Shown piece by piece: positions 54,991 through 63,373 of a stretch of DNA of 64,000 nucleotides (position 1 is its first letter; every line of letters starts with the position of its first letter). The DNA lies in contig OY762707.1 in the NCBI GenBank assembly GCA_963666295.1, forward strand, positions 1,116,001 through 1,180,000, given 5' to 3'. Position numbers and translations under genes: made by a program. Source of the DNA: QZKY01 sp963666295 (GTDB taxonomy: Bacteria > Pseudomonadota > Gammaproteobacteria > Burkholderiales > Burkholderiaceae_D). The notes under the pieces are model-generated. The model searched no databases. It saw nothing but the letters and a program-made list of their open reading frames with translations, and was not told the origin of the DNA.

Positions 54991-57018
54991 TCAGAATCGG
55001 TAATTGATTTTTACCCGCCAGGTTCGATCATCCTGCGCAAGCGCATTTTGTAAAAACTCTTCTCCTACCGGATCAGCGTATTTGCGATCAAACAAGTTAT
55101 ACACGCTGGCAGAAATTTCTGCGTTCCGGATGAATGTACTTGATAAAAATGTCAGGTTTGCCAATGCGTAGCCCCCTACGCCACCCTCCCTGGCTTTGCG
55201 TGCAGAAACCCATTGTGCTTCCAGCCCCATGCGCCATTGACTTTCTGGAATAGGTAAAGACACGAACAGCTTTCCAAGATGGCGCGGCGCATTTATCAAT
55301 GTTTCGCCTGTCGCTGCGTCTTTAACCCGTTGCCAGCTATAGCTGGCGCGCCAGAATGGTCCATATCCGCAAGGACAGAAGCTGAGCCACTCCAGCTCCA
55401 CCCCTTTTGCAATAGCGCGCTCCAGGTTCTGATACACAAGCAAGCCATCTGCGGGGTCGGTTACTTGCGTAATCAAATTGCTAACGTCATTTTTATAAGC
55501 TGAAATTCGAACGTGACTGCTTTGGGTAAGCTTGTGTTCGACAATCATTTCATATGTCTGAATATCCTCTGGTTGCAAGTCAGGGTTTACTTTTTGCCCG
55601 CCATCGCCTGCAAGTTCATAATAAAGCTCGAAGGCATTCGGCTCGCGGTATGCCTTGCCATAGAGGGCTTTTATTGTCGTGCTCGGTGTGGCTTGGTATA
55701 TCAAACCTAGCCGAGGAAGCGTCCTGCCGCTGTTTGCGAGAGCCGAATTGTTTTCATGACGCACGCCCAAATTGAGCAACCAGCTGTCACCGATGCTGAT
55801 TTCATCCTGAAAATAAACGCTGATTTCACGACTGCTTTCCTGCGAATCGAGCTCCAGCGAGTATGGATAAACGTCCCAGTTTTTTTGCACCATCGGCTGG
55901 TTTTTCTGGAAACGCAGCCCCGCCAGCAGTTTATGTTGCACGAACCTTGTGCTGACCAGTTCCAGCTCCCCCCCCCACCAGGATGCCTTGCTTAAATCAT
56001 GGTTATGTATGCTGTTCCCTGTAGCCTCATCTTCGCTAACGTACTCTCCCGTGTATTGAAAGCGGTTATAGAAAATTTTTGATTGCAGGTTGGTGCTTTC
56101 TGTCAGGGTGGTTTGATACCCGAGATTAAATAAAGTTTGCCGATCTACCGTGCTTGATCGTGGATCGTTGAAGACCTGTTCGTAAGAGGCCGTCGGTATG
56201 CCTTTGGTCCGCTCTGAATGCCCAAGCATGAATGAAAGTGGGCCGGCACTACCCTTTATAAAAATCTTTTTGCCGCGCTCATAATCCAAGCCGTCGGCAA
56301 CCCCATTATTTTGTTCTGATGTATCAAATTCAGGAAAATACAGGTCTTTGCCATCTGCATAAAAATGGGTCGCAGACAACAGTAATTCATTGCCGCCCGT
56401 TGTTCCCCAACCTTTCGTAATACTCGCCGCTCTGCTCCCTGCGCTCCCTACTTCGCCCGATATTTCCGTTTTTCTGTATGCCGTAGCGCTTTTGGTAATG
56501 ACATTGATCACACCAAAAAATGCGTTCGAACCATAAATCGAGGAACCCGGGCCGGGGACATATTCAACTCGATCGATCAATCCCAGATCCAGATAGAAGT
56601 CTTTCCCGATAAGCGCCTGACTAAATATCGGGTCATTCATGCGATGACCGTCCACCAGCAGCAGGAATTGGGAGTTGATCTGTGAGGGTCTTTGAAATCC
56701 GCGCGCGCCAATTTGCAAGTAGTTACGATCATTGTTCAAATGCATGCCTGGAAGCGCCGCGAGCATGTCTCCCAATGTGCGCCAACCAAAATATTTGATT
56801 TCTTTGGACGTAATGACGGAAACCGCCGAGGGCGCTTCCTTGATTTGTTGAACGAACTTGGATGCGGTTTGCACCTTAACATTCAACAAACTTTCAATTG
56901 ACAGGCAGGTCAGTTCGTCCAGTACTTCTGACTCTTTTACTGCCCACGTGCTACCGCTGGACAATACAAACACCCAAAAAACGAGGATTTTGTATAAATG
57001 GCTGTCTGTATTTTTCAT
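54991..57018 (-). CDS. TonB-dependent outer-membrane receptor
   Basis: A 675-residue outer-membrane receptor. A signal peptide (about 1–27) precedes a plug domain with APSAVSVITSKEIKYFG, MLAALPGMHL and VINVITKS. The beta-barrel ends in WRVKINYRF, with the usual final Phe. The N-terminal LTCLSIESLLNVKVQTASK is typical of receptors found with DUF4154 proteins. No siderophore genes are near and no Fur box is visible upstream, so the ligand is unknown. ATG 57018 gives the signal peptide; a TTG at 57054 is also open. First gene of a three-gene operon with YfiR and GGDEF/EAL. Confidence 0.9.
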   Translation of the reverse strand: MKNTDSHLYKILVFWVFVLSSGSTWAVKESEVLDELTCLSIESLLNVKVQTASKFVQQIKEAPSAVSVITSKEIKYFGWRTLGDMLAALPGMHLNNDRNYLQIGARGFQRPSQINSQFLLLVDGHRMNDPIFSQALIGKDFYLDLGLIDRVEYVPGPGSSIYGSNAFFGVINVITKSATAYRKTEISGEVGSAGSRAASITKGWGTTGGNELLLSATHFYADGKDLYFPEFDTSEQNNGVADGLDYERGKKIFIKGSAGPLSFMLGHSERTKGIPTASYEQVFNDPRSSTVDRQTLFNLGYQTTLTESTNLQSKIFYNRFQYTGEYVSEDEATGNSIHNHDLSKASWWGGELELVSTRFVQHKLLAGLRFQKNQPMVQKNWDVYPYSLELDSQESSREISVYFQDEISIGDSWLLNLGVRHENNSALANSGRTLPRLGLIYQATPSTTIKALYGKAYREPNAFELYYELAGDGGQKVNPDLQPEDIQTYEMIVEHKLTQSSHVRISAYKNDVSNLITQVTDPADGLLVYQNLERAIAKGVELEWLSFCPCGYGPFWRASYSWQRVKDAATGETLINAPRHLGKLFVSLPIPESQWRMGLEAQWVSARKAREGGVGGYALANLTFLSSTFIRNAEISASVYNLFDRKYADPVGEEFLQNALAQDDRTWRVKINYRF

Positions 57019-57241
57019 GAGTAGCTTGGCGCTTGCGACACACAGTAGTTTCAAGATATAGCGCCATAAAGGATTGATCTGAATGTGTTGCCCAGAATCA
57101 ACATAATGTGGCCGCTTTTGTTATAAAAGTCAACCGAACGCGTCGGCATTCGCATGATTACACGCGCGCTTCTTGCTGACAGCAGGCCTATTTTAATAGG
57201 GCGGCGCTTCTCCCTTTTGTGGCACCTCAATCTTTGTTGAT

Positions 57242-57392
57242 TTAAGGAGGCACTGATTAAATTGGGGAGCGGGGTGAGGTGCAAGGCGCACGGAGTGCAG
57301 AATCCGAGACATATCAATGGGATAGGCGAGGAGGCGAGCGCCGCACAACGCAGCAGATCGCTCGCGCAGGCATTAAATCACTGTTTCCTTAA
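57242..57392. repeat. MITE-like element bounded by imperfect inverted repeats
   Basis: TTAAGGAGGCACTGATTAAAT (57242–57262) recurs inverted at 57371–57392 as the complement of TTAAGGAAACAGTGATTTAAT, 17 of 21 matching. The 108 bases between are G-rich on the left and carry no gene. The intergenic gap 57019–57467 (449 bases) otherwise holds only a small palindrome CCTATTTTAATAGG (57187–57200). Confidence 0.55.
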
Positions 57393-57467
57393 CTTCAGAC
57401 TGACACGTTTCGGTTACCTACGGCCTACCTTTGTGCCGGTTGGTACTGGTGAAATCAGCCAAGGCAC

Positions 57468-58250
57468 CTATTCAATTAAATTTGCCAGGGCGACAAACTC
57501 TTCCAGACGCAGAGTTTCCGGTCTCGCTTGCGGATTGATGCCCGCAGCAATCAGGTCGTTTTCGGTTAAAAGAGCTGAAACGCTGTTCCGCAACACCTTG
57601 CGGCGTTGCGAAAACGCATTGGTCACGACCAGTTCCAGCTTGCCTGCATGGCAGGGCAGGGGGGTTTCCCGGGGAATCATGCGCACGATCGCAGAATCGA
57701 CTTTTGGCGCTGGATCGAAGGCAGTAGGGGGGACATCCAGCATCAAGTCCATGTGATAGCGCCATTGCAGCATCACCGATAAGCGGCCATAGGTCTTGCT
57801 GCCTGGCTCGGCGATCATGCGTTCCACCACTTCCTTTTGCAACATGAAATGCTGGTCTTCGATAAAAGACGTAAATTGTGCCAGGTGGAAAAGCAAGGGC
57901 GTTGAAATGTTATAGGGAAGATTGCCCACCACGCGCAACTTGCTTCCTTCTGGAACAGGGATGCTTGCAAAATCGAATTTCAATGCGTCGCCCTGATGAA
58001 TGACGAGTTTTTCAGCGTTCACCCCATTTTGCAGGCGCGCAACCAGATCACGATCCAGCTCTACCACATGCAGTTGCCTGAGCGATTGCAGCAGCAAATA
58101 CGTCATGGCGCCCAAGCCAGGACCAATCTCAACCATCGTGTCATCCGGTTTCGGGGTGATTAAACGAATGATGTCGTACAGCACCGCTTGATCGGTAAGA
58201 AAGTTCTGGCCAAATCTTTTTCTGGCGCGATGTTTTGCAATGGTATTCAT
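57468..58250 (-). CDS. rsmA: 16S rRNA dimethyladenosine transferase RsmA/KsgA
   Basis: Dimethylates A1518 and A1519 in helix 45 of 16S rRNA late in 30S assembly. The 260-residue protein has ARKRFGQNFLTDQAVL at the start, the SAM motif VEIGPGLGAMTYLLL, and the catalytic NLPYNISTPLLF. The C-terminal part ends KRxETLRLEEFVALA-like. Length is normal. It stands alone, divergent from the iron block. Confidence 0.96.
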   Translation of the reverse strand: MNTIAKHRARKRFGQNFLTDQAVLYDIIRLITPKPDDTMVEIGPGLGAMTYLLLQSLRQLHVVELDRDLVARLQNGVNAEKLVIHQGDALKFDFASIPVPEGSKLRVVGNLPYNISTPLLFHLAQFTSFIEDQHFMLQKEVVERMIAEPGSKTYGRLSVMLQWRYHMDLMLDVPPTAFDPAPKVDSAIVRMIPRETPLPCHAGKLELVVTNAFSQRRKVLRNSVSALLTENDLIAAGINPQARPETLRLEEFVALANLIE

Positions 58251-58387
58251 TCGGCAAGTGGGGGGGGTAATTAAGCGTGCGTAGAAAACATTGTAAGTGT
58301 TTCCGCATACAAATTTCTAAAAGACCACTTTGAATACCCCGCGAAGTCTGCCTTTCCCTGCAAAAATTAAAAAATAGCCTCCCCCTC

Positions 58388-58416
58388 TTGACACGCAAAT
58401 GAGAATCGTTATCATT
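58388..58416 (+). promoter_or_regulatory. Fur-regulated promoter of hemP
   Basis: TTGACA (58388–58393) and TATCAT (58410–58415) with a 16-base spacer. The sequence AATGAGAATCGTTATCATT (58398–58416) covers spacer and -10 and matches the Fur consensus well (GATAATGATAATCATTATC). Iron-loaded Fur would block the polymerase. The start is about 27 bases before the hemP ATG at 58449. Confidence 0.85.
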
Positions 58417-58448
58417 CACACTTAATTTAATCAGGCAGGATAGAGAGC

Positions 58449-58628
58449 ATGTTCCCCAAAGCAAGTCGAGTAGCCGTTTGTAATATGCCGCTCAAGCCGA
58501 CAAGTCAGGCCTTGAGAATTACTAGCCGCCAGCTCCTGAACGATGGAAAGCAAATCATCATTGAACACAAGGGTGAAGACTATTTTTTACGCCTCACCAG
58601 TCAGGACAAACTGATTTTAACCAAGTAG
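58449..58628 (+). CDS. hemP: Hemin uptake protein HemP
   Basis: A 59-residue protein of the HemP family. The C-terminal core ITSRQLLNDGKQIIIEH, with YFLRLTSQDKLILTK at the end, is diagnostic. HemP is Fur-repressed and, in Burkholderia, acts as an activator of heme-uptake genes. It lies at the head of the iron block behind a Fur-box promoter. It is about 105 bases before the porin gene and may be transcribed with it. No heme receptor is next to it in this window. Confidence 0.93.
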   Translation: MFPKASRVAVCNMPLKPTSQALRITSRQLLNDGKQIIIEHKGEDYFLRLTSQDKLILTK

Positions 58629-58733
58629 TTTTTCATAATTAATCGCCTTTTCAGGGCAAGCCAGCCTTCCGCCAGCCAGCTCATTTAAAGAAACAAGGTC
58701 CGATAGGACAGAGCATATAAACGGGAGGTATGA

Positions 58734-59855
58734 ATGACAAAATGCAACAAAAAACTTTTAGGCGCCTTGAGCGCGACAGCCGTTTTACTCGGCTGGCAGG
58801 GAACGGCCTTTGCGGCACCCTCACTGCAAGAACAGCTCGCTGCCATGAAGCAGCAGATTCAGATGCTGGAGCAAAAGATTGAATCGCAGCAAAATGCCAT
58901 AGCACAAGGCAATGCTGCACCATCAGCAGGAAACGAATGGACAAAAAATGTCACGATCAGCGGTGTCGTTGAAGTTGAAGCCGGATACGGCAAGGATTAC
59001 GCCAATGAAAAGACCAGCGATCTAAATACAGCTACTGCTGAACTGGGCATTGAAGCCAAAATCAACGATTACACTTCAGCCAGCGTTGTCCTGCTTTGGG
59101 AAGAGGATGAAAACGCCGAGTTCAACCTGCAGGTTGATGAAGCCATTATCACGCTGGCACCGGAAAGCACCGGGCCTTTCTCGTTCACCTTTGGCCGCAC
59201 CACCCTGCCTTTTGGTGTTTATGAAACCAATTTGATTTCCGACCCTCTGACGCTGGAGCTGGGCGAAACCTCGGAAACGATTGCGATGGTCGGCTTTGAG
59301 TCCAATGGTCTGTACGGCAATGCCTATGTCTTCAATGGTGATCAGGACAAAGATGGCAGCAGTTCCAAGATCGACAATGTCGGCCTTAAATTCGGTTATG
59401 CGTTTGAACAAGATGACCAGTCGTTGGATGCCAGCATCGGCTATATCAGTGACCTAGGCGATTCGGACAGCCTGGAAGGCCGCTTTACCACCTATAGCCG
59501 CAACGTACCTGGCCTGGCGCTCTCTGCCAAATATGCCACCGGTCCATTTACCCTTATTGGCGAATACATCGGTGCCACAAAAGACTTCGACGACGGCAAC
59601 CGTCCAAAAGCATGGCATCTTGAAGCCGGTTATGCGATTGGCGATGCAACCCTCGCCATCAACTATCAGAAAACTAAAGAAGCATTAAGTCTTGAGTTCC
59701 CTGAGAAACGTCTTGCCGCCGGCATTTCTTTTCCTGTGATGGAAAACACGACGCTGAGCTTCGAGTGGGCGCATGACAGTGACTATAAGGCCGCAGACGG
59801 CGGGACCGGGGAAAACGCTGACACCGTTACGGCGCAACTAGCTGTTGAATTCTGA
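58734..59855 (+). CDS. LbtU-like outer-membrane porin
   Basis: A 373-residue outer-membrane protein. A signal peptide ends near AFA|APS (residue 28). A short coiled coil follows (LQEQLAAMKQQIQMLEQKIESQQ, about 30–55), a trimerisation-type stem. Then comes a beta-barrel closing in VTAQLAVEF. It resembles LbtU, the Legionella porin that takes up legiobactin. GGGAGG lies just before the ATG. Together with HemP upstream and the feo genes downstream it suggests an iron or siderophore entry porin; the substrate is inferred from context only. Confidence 0.78.
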   Translation: MTKCNKKLLGALSATAVLLGWQGTAFAAPSLQEQLAAMKQQIQMLEQKIESQQNAIAQGNAAPSAGNEWTKNVTISGVVEVEAGYGKDYANEKTSDLNTATAELGIEAKINDYTSASVVLLWEEDENAEFNLQVDEAIITLAPESTGPFSFTFGRTTLPFGVYETNLISDPLTLELGETSETIAMVGFESNGLYGNAYVFNGDQDKDGSSSKIDNVGLKFGYAFEQDDQSLDASIGYISDLGDSDSLEGRFTTYSRNVPGLALSAKYATGPFTLIGEYIGATKDFDDGNRPKAWHLEAGYAIGDATLAINYQKTKEALSLEFPEKRLAAGISFPVMENTTLSFEWAHDSDYKAADGGTGENADTVTAQLAVEF

Positions 59856-59871
59856 TCCCTGTTTACAAGAC

Positions 59872-59898
59872 GACCAGTCCGCGCAGTGCGGGCTGGTC
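59872..59898 (+). other. Hairpin between the porin gene and feoA
   Basis: GACCAG…CCGC pairs with GCGG…CTGGTC around GCAGT (59872–59882 with 59888–59898). No T run follows, so it is probably a partial terminator or a 3' stabilising hairpin rather than a full stop. Confidence 0.45.
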
Positions 59899-59979
59899 TA
59901 AAACTTGCGAAGTCATAGTTATCCGTTTAATGCTATTGAGCTGAAAAGTATGCCTTCCCAATTTGAAGGAGAAGTAACC

Positions 59980-60204
59980 ATGTCAATGAACCAAACTTTG
60001 AAATCAATTTCGGCAGGCAATACGGCATTTGTCGTGGCAATAACAGCTGGGCAAAGAGCGCGAACACGACTTGAGTCAATGGGCATCATCCCAGGTGCAT
60101 CCGTTGACGTCCTCAGCAACGGTCATGGGCCCATGCTTGTTTCTATAGGTGAAGGCCGAGTCATGGTCGAAGGCGGTATAGCGCAGAAGGTGCTGGTTGC
60201 TTGA
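59980..60204 (+). CDS. feoA: FeoA-family protein, first copy
   Basis: A 74-residue SH3-like cytoplasmic protein. It has the FeoA pattern AGQRARTRLESMGIIPGASVDVLSN and a glycine-rich C-terminus (IGEGRVMVEGGIAQKV). FeoA is thought to help FeoB in ferrous-iron uptake. AAGGAG precedes ATG 59980; the frame runs back to 59905. It lies 26 bases before a second feoA. Confidence 0.9.
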   Translation: MSMNQTLKSISAGNTAFVVAITAGQRARTRLESMGIIPGASVDVLSNGHGPMLVSIGEGRVMVEGGIAQKVLVA

Positions 60205-60230
60205 TTTAATCCCCATTTACTGGAACTGCC

Positions 60231-60452
60231 ATGACTTTGAATGATCTTAAGCCCGGCGCGCGCTGTACCTTGGTTGACATTGTTGCTGAAGGCGCACTAG
60301 CACAAAGATTGATGGACCTCGGCTTTTTTCCCGGCGTAAACATTGAGGTTGTGCGTAATGCACCACTGATTGATCCCATAGAACTTTATCTTGACGGCTA
60401 TCACATTTCAGTCCGCCAAAGTGAAGCAAAAAGCATCGTGGTAATGGAGTAG
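60231..60452 (+). CDS. feoA: FeoA-family protein, second copy
   Basis: A 73-residue SH3-like protein, distinct in sequence from the first copy. It opens MTLNDLKPGARCTLVDIVAEG, followed by LAQRLMDLGFFPGVNIEVVRNAPL and the closing DGYHISVRQSEAKSIVV. It ends four bases before feoB. Paired FeoA proteins in front of FeoB may assemble as a heteromeric cap. Confidence 0.93.
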   Translation: MTLNDLKPGARCTLVDIVAEGALAQRLMDLGFFPGVNIEVVRNAPLIDPIELYLDGYHISVRQSEAKSIVVME

Positions 60453-60456
60453 GAAA

Positions 60457-62973
60457 GTGAGCGTTAAGCAGCATTTGCTCGTTGCTTTGGCCGGGCAGCC
60501 CAACTGTGGCAAATCAACGGTCTTCAACATGTTGACCGGAGCACGCCAGCATGTTGCCAATTATCCAGGCGTCACGGTAGAGAAGAAGACCGGCTATTTC
60601 ACGCAAGGCGCAGATCGTGTAGAACTTGTTGACTTGCCTGGCACTTACAGCCTTACGTCGTACTCACTTGAGGAACGGGTTGCGCGAGATTTTCTGCTAA
60701 ATAACCGACCTGACTTAGTCATCGATGTTGTTGATGCATCCAATTTGAGGCATCACCTGTATTTGACACTTCAATTGTTAGAGATGAACGTACCGGTTGT
60801 CGTCTGTCTAAACATGATGGATGTGGCCAAGCGCCGCGACCTCCGTATTGACGCATCAAAATTGGAAACACTGCTCGGCGTTCCTGTTATGCCGACGACT
60901 GCACGCAATTCTCAGGGTCGCGATGCGCTGAGGGAATCGGTCAACGAACATCACCTTATTTGCGACGTATTTCAAATCGACTATGGTGCACTTGAGCAGC
61001 ACATAAGCACCCTGAGCGACAAACTTGCCCAGGAATCGAAGCTGACAAATAGATACCCATTGCGCTGGATTTCAATCAAACTGCTTGAAAATGATGATGA
61101 AGCAATCAGTCTGATCCAAAGTAAACTCGGTGCGCAAGCCGATCACGTGCTGGATCTGGTCGCTCTCTGTAGGGAAGAATTCAACGAGGCAAGCAACAAC
61201 CCGGTGGAGCGGCACATTGCTTTTACGCGTCATCGTGAATGTTCGCGTATTGCCAGTGAAACCGTTGAATTTCCTGAAGTTCGCCGCCGCAATATGTCTG
61301 ATCAATTGGACAAGTTTGTTTGTAACCGCTTTTTTGGCCCGCTGATTCTAGTCGCCATACTCTATGTACTGTATCAAGTCTCCATTGTCTTTGGTGGATG
61401 GCTGGCTGTGAAAGTCTGGCCAGTGTGGGGAGGGCTTGAAACACTGGCGGGCGACATCTTTCCAAACGCTGGTTTTCTTGAAGACCCTCTGCTGCGTGGA
61501 CTTGGCGTTTGGATCGTCAAATCTACTACTGCAATACTCAATTACCTCCCGATTTTCTTCCTCTTGTTCGCGCTGATTGCCATCATGGAAGATAGCGGAT
61601 ACATGCCGCGCATGGCTTTCATCCTTGATCGGTTGTTCCGACGCTTCGGCCTGCATGGTCAATCAACGCTTCCTCTGATACTGGGTGGTGTTTATGTCGG
61701 CGGTTGTGCGATTCCTGGTGTCATGGCTACCAAAGCCATTCCTGATGAGCGCGCACGTTTGACAACGATCATGATCGTGCCGATGATGAATTGCCTCGCC
61801 AAAGTACCGCTTTACCTAATTTTGATCGACGCTTATTTTAGTGACGTTTCCGGGCTGGCGATGTTTTTTATTGCAACTGTCACGCTATTCATGGCATTGC
61901 CGGTTGCCAAACTGCTCTCGATGACGGTGCTAAGCAAGTTTGAGAGCGCCCCGTTCATCATGGAAATGCCGCCCTATCACATGCCCGCCATCCTTGGTGT
62001 GTTGCGCCGTGCCTTTGAGCGCATCTGGCTTTTTCTGAAAAAGATCGTGACCTTTGTCGCTGCTATCGCTGTGGTTGTGTTTGTACTCATAAATTATCCG
62101 GGACTTTCGACTTCTCGTATGGCCCATTACGAGAACTTGCGCGACATGTCTGTATCCTCTTTCATCAATCAAGTAGAGCAAACCCAATTCAAGGGGAAAA
62201 TTGCCTCGGAGGATGTCATCAACATCATCCTCTTTGACGAATACCTCAAACAGGCGAAGAGCGGCGTCACTGAAAGTAGTCATGCTGAAGAAATCAATGT
62301 GGCATTCAAAGCAATGAATCCCACTTACTACGCCATCATCAAGCGTGTTGGCAGTGATGGTCGCAAGCTGAATAAAGAATTGCGCAAAGTCATAAAGGTT
62401 CGCAAACGCTTGCGTCGAGAAATGCGCACTGAACGGTTTGAGAACAGCGCGCTTGGGCATCTGGGGCGCTGGCTAGAACCTGTCACGCAATTTGCGGGAT
62501 TCAACTGGAGAATCAATGTCGCTTTACTGTCTGCTTTTGCTGCAAAGGAGAACAGTGCTGCCACTTTGGGCGCCATTTACGGCATTGATGGTAGCAGCCA
62601 ATCCGTACAAGACAACATGAAAGCCAGTGAAGGAGGTTTTACTGCGTTGCATGCCCTTGCACTGATGCTGTTCATGGCGCTGTATCCGCCTTGCGTCCCG
62701 GCTTCCATGATGGTGAGGCATCAGGCTGGCACGACCCGATGGATGCTCTTTTCCATCGGTTACCAGATGCTGCTGGGCTTTTTCATTGCCACGCTGGTCT
62801 TTACCGGTGGCTCGCTGCTGGATCTAAGCGGTTTTCAGGCAATGTGGGCTTTTTATGGCCTGTGTGTTCTTGCAACGGTCGCGATGGCGCTAATCCCGAC
62901 ACGTGAAGAAATAGGGGCGTTGGAACCCGTAGAAATGAATACCAACAAGGAAATTAATCTCAAAGGAGGATGA
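60457..62973 (+). CDS. feoB: Ferrous iron transporter FeoB with insertion
   Basis: Inner-membrane ferrous-iron transporter, 838 residues, longer than the usual 700–780. The N-terminal G domain has G1 AGQPNCGKSTVFNMLTG, G3 DLPGTYSLTSYS and G4 LNMMD. The membrane part has the two Gate motifs GGVYVGGCAIPGVMATKAIPDE and FAAKENSAATLGAIYG. About 90–100 extra charged residues lie between the INYPGLS and FENSALGHLG segments (62100–62440). The start is GTG 60457. It is four bases after feoA and four before the next gene. Confidence 0.94.
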   Translation: MSVKQHLLVALAGQPNCGKSTVFNMLTGARQHVANYPGVTVEKKTGYFTQGADRVELVDLPGTYSLTSYSLEERVARDFLLNNRPDLVIDVVDASNLRHHLYLTLQLLEMNVPVVVCLNMMDVAKRRDLRIDASKLETLLGVPVMPTTARNSQGRDALRESVNEHHLICDVFQIDYGALEQHISTLSDKLAQESKLTNRYPLRWISIKLLENDDEAISLIQSKLGAQADHVLDLVALCREEFNEASNNPVERHIAFTRHRECSRIASETVEFPEVRRRNMSDQLDKFVCNRFFGPLILVAILYVLYQVSIVFGGWLAVKVWPVWGGLETLAGDIFPNAGFLEDPLLRGLGVWIVKSTTAILNYLPIFFLLFALIAIMEDSGYMPRMAFILDRLFRRFGLHGQSTLPLILGGVYVGGCAIPGVMATKAIPDERARLTTIMIVPMMNCLAKVPLYLILIDAYFSDVSGLAMFFIATVTLFMALPVAKLLSMTVLSKFESAPFIMEMPPYHMPAILGVLRRAFERIWLFLKKIVTFVAAIAVVVFVLINYPGLSTSRMAHYENLRDMSVSSFINQVEQTQFKGKIASEDVINIILFDEYLKQAKSGVTESSHAEEINVAFKAMNPTYYAIIKRVGSDGRKLNKELRKVIKVRKRLRREMRTERFENSALGHLGRWLEPVTQFAGFNWRINVALLSAFAAKENSAATLGAIYGIDGSSQSVQDNMKASEGGFTALHALALMLFMALYPPCVPASMMVRHQAGTTRWMLFSIGYQMLLGFFIATLVFTGGSLLDLSGFQAMWAFYGLCVLATVAMALIPTREEIGALEPVEMNTNKEINLKGG

Positions 62974-62977
62974 TGTA

Positions 62978-63295
62978 ATGAAAAAACCATTAAGTGTAAT
63001 CAGCGCTGCTGCGCTCATGATGATTACGGGACAGGCACTCGCCCACTCACCCCTGCTCAGTTGCTTTGACAATGGCGACAAAACCGTTACCTGTGAAGGC
63101 GGGTTTTCAGATGGTTCATCGGCCAGCGGCGTAAAAATGCATGTAAAAAGTGCTGCAGGCAAAGTATTGATCGATGGCAAGATGAATCAAGACAGCGAAT
63201 TCACATTTGACAAGCCTTCGGGTGCTTACACCGTCTCTTTTGACGCGGGCGAAGGTCATGTCGTCGAGATCAATGGAGCAGATATCGTCAAATAA
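62978..63295 (+). CDS. Small exported protein of unknown function in the iron block
   Basis: A 105-residue exported protein with a clear signal peptide (KKPLSVISAAALMM to ALA, residues 1–22). The mature part begins HSPLLSCFDNGDKTVTCEGG, with two cysteines, and continues as a short beta-rich domain closing YTVSFDAGEGHVVEINGADI. I do not recognise it as a named family; the fold may resemble carboxypeptidase-regulatory or CopC-type beta-sandwiches. It begins four bases after feoB with a strong GGAGG, so it is part of the feo operon. The histidine right after the cleavage site could bind metal. Confidence 0.85.
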   Translation: MKKPLSVISAAALMMITGQALAHSPLLSCFDNGDKTVTCEGGFSDGSSASGVKMHVKSAAGKVLIDGKMNQDSEFTFDKPSGAYTVSFDAGEGHVVEINGADIVK

Positions 63296-63338
63296 GCATA
63301 TACATTAAACCCGCCATCTATTTTTTTATATTCACACT

Positions 63339-63357
63339 TGAGAATGATTATCAATAA
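63339..63357 (+). promoter_or_regulatory. Second Fur-box-like site
   Basis: TGAGAATGATTATCAATAA resembles the Fur consensus and the hemP site. It lies 17 bases before the DUF4198 ATG, between the small exported protein and that gene, and suggests a separate iron-controlled promoter. No convincing -35/-10 pair could be fixed. Confidence 0.7.
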
Positions 63358-63373
63358 ATAATAGGAGAGCTAC

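Noticed and set aside
57051..57756. Open frames around the inverted-repeat element and the 3' end of ksgA
   Set aside because: They cross the repeat and overlap ksgA in antisense, with no recognisable protein features.
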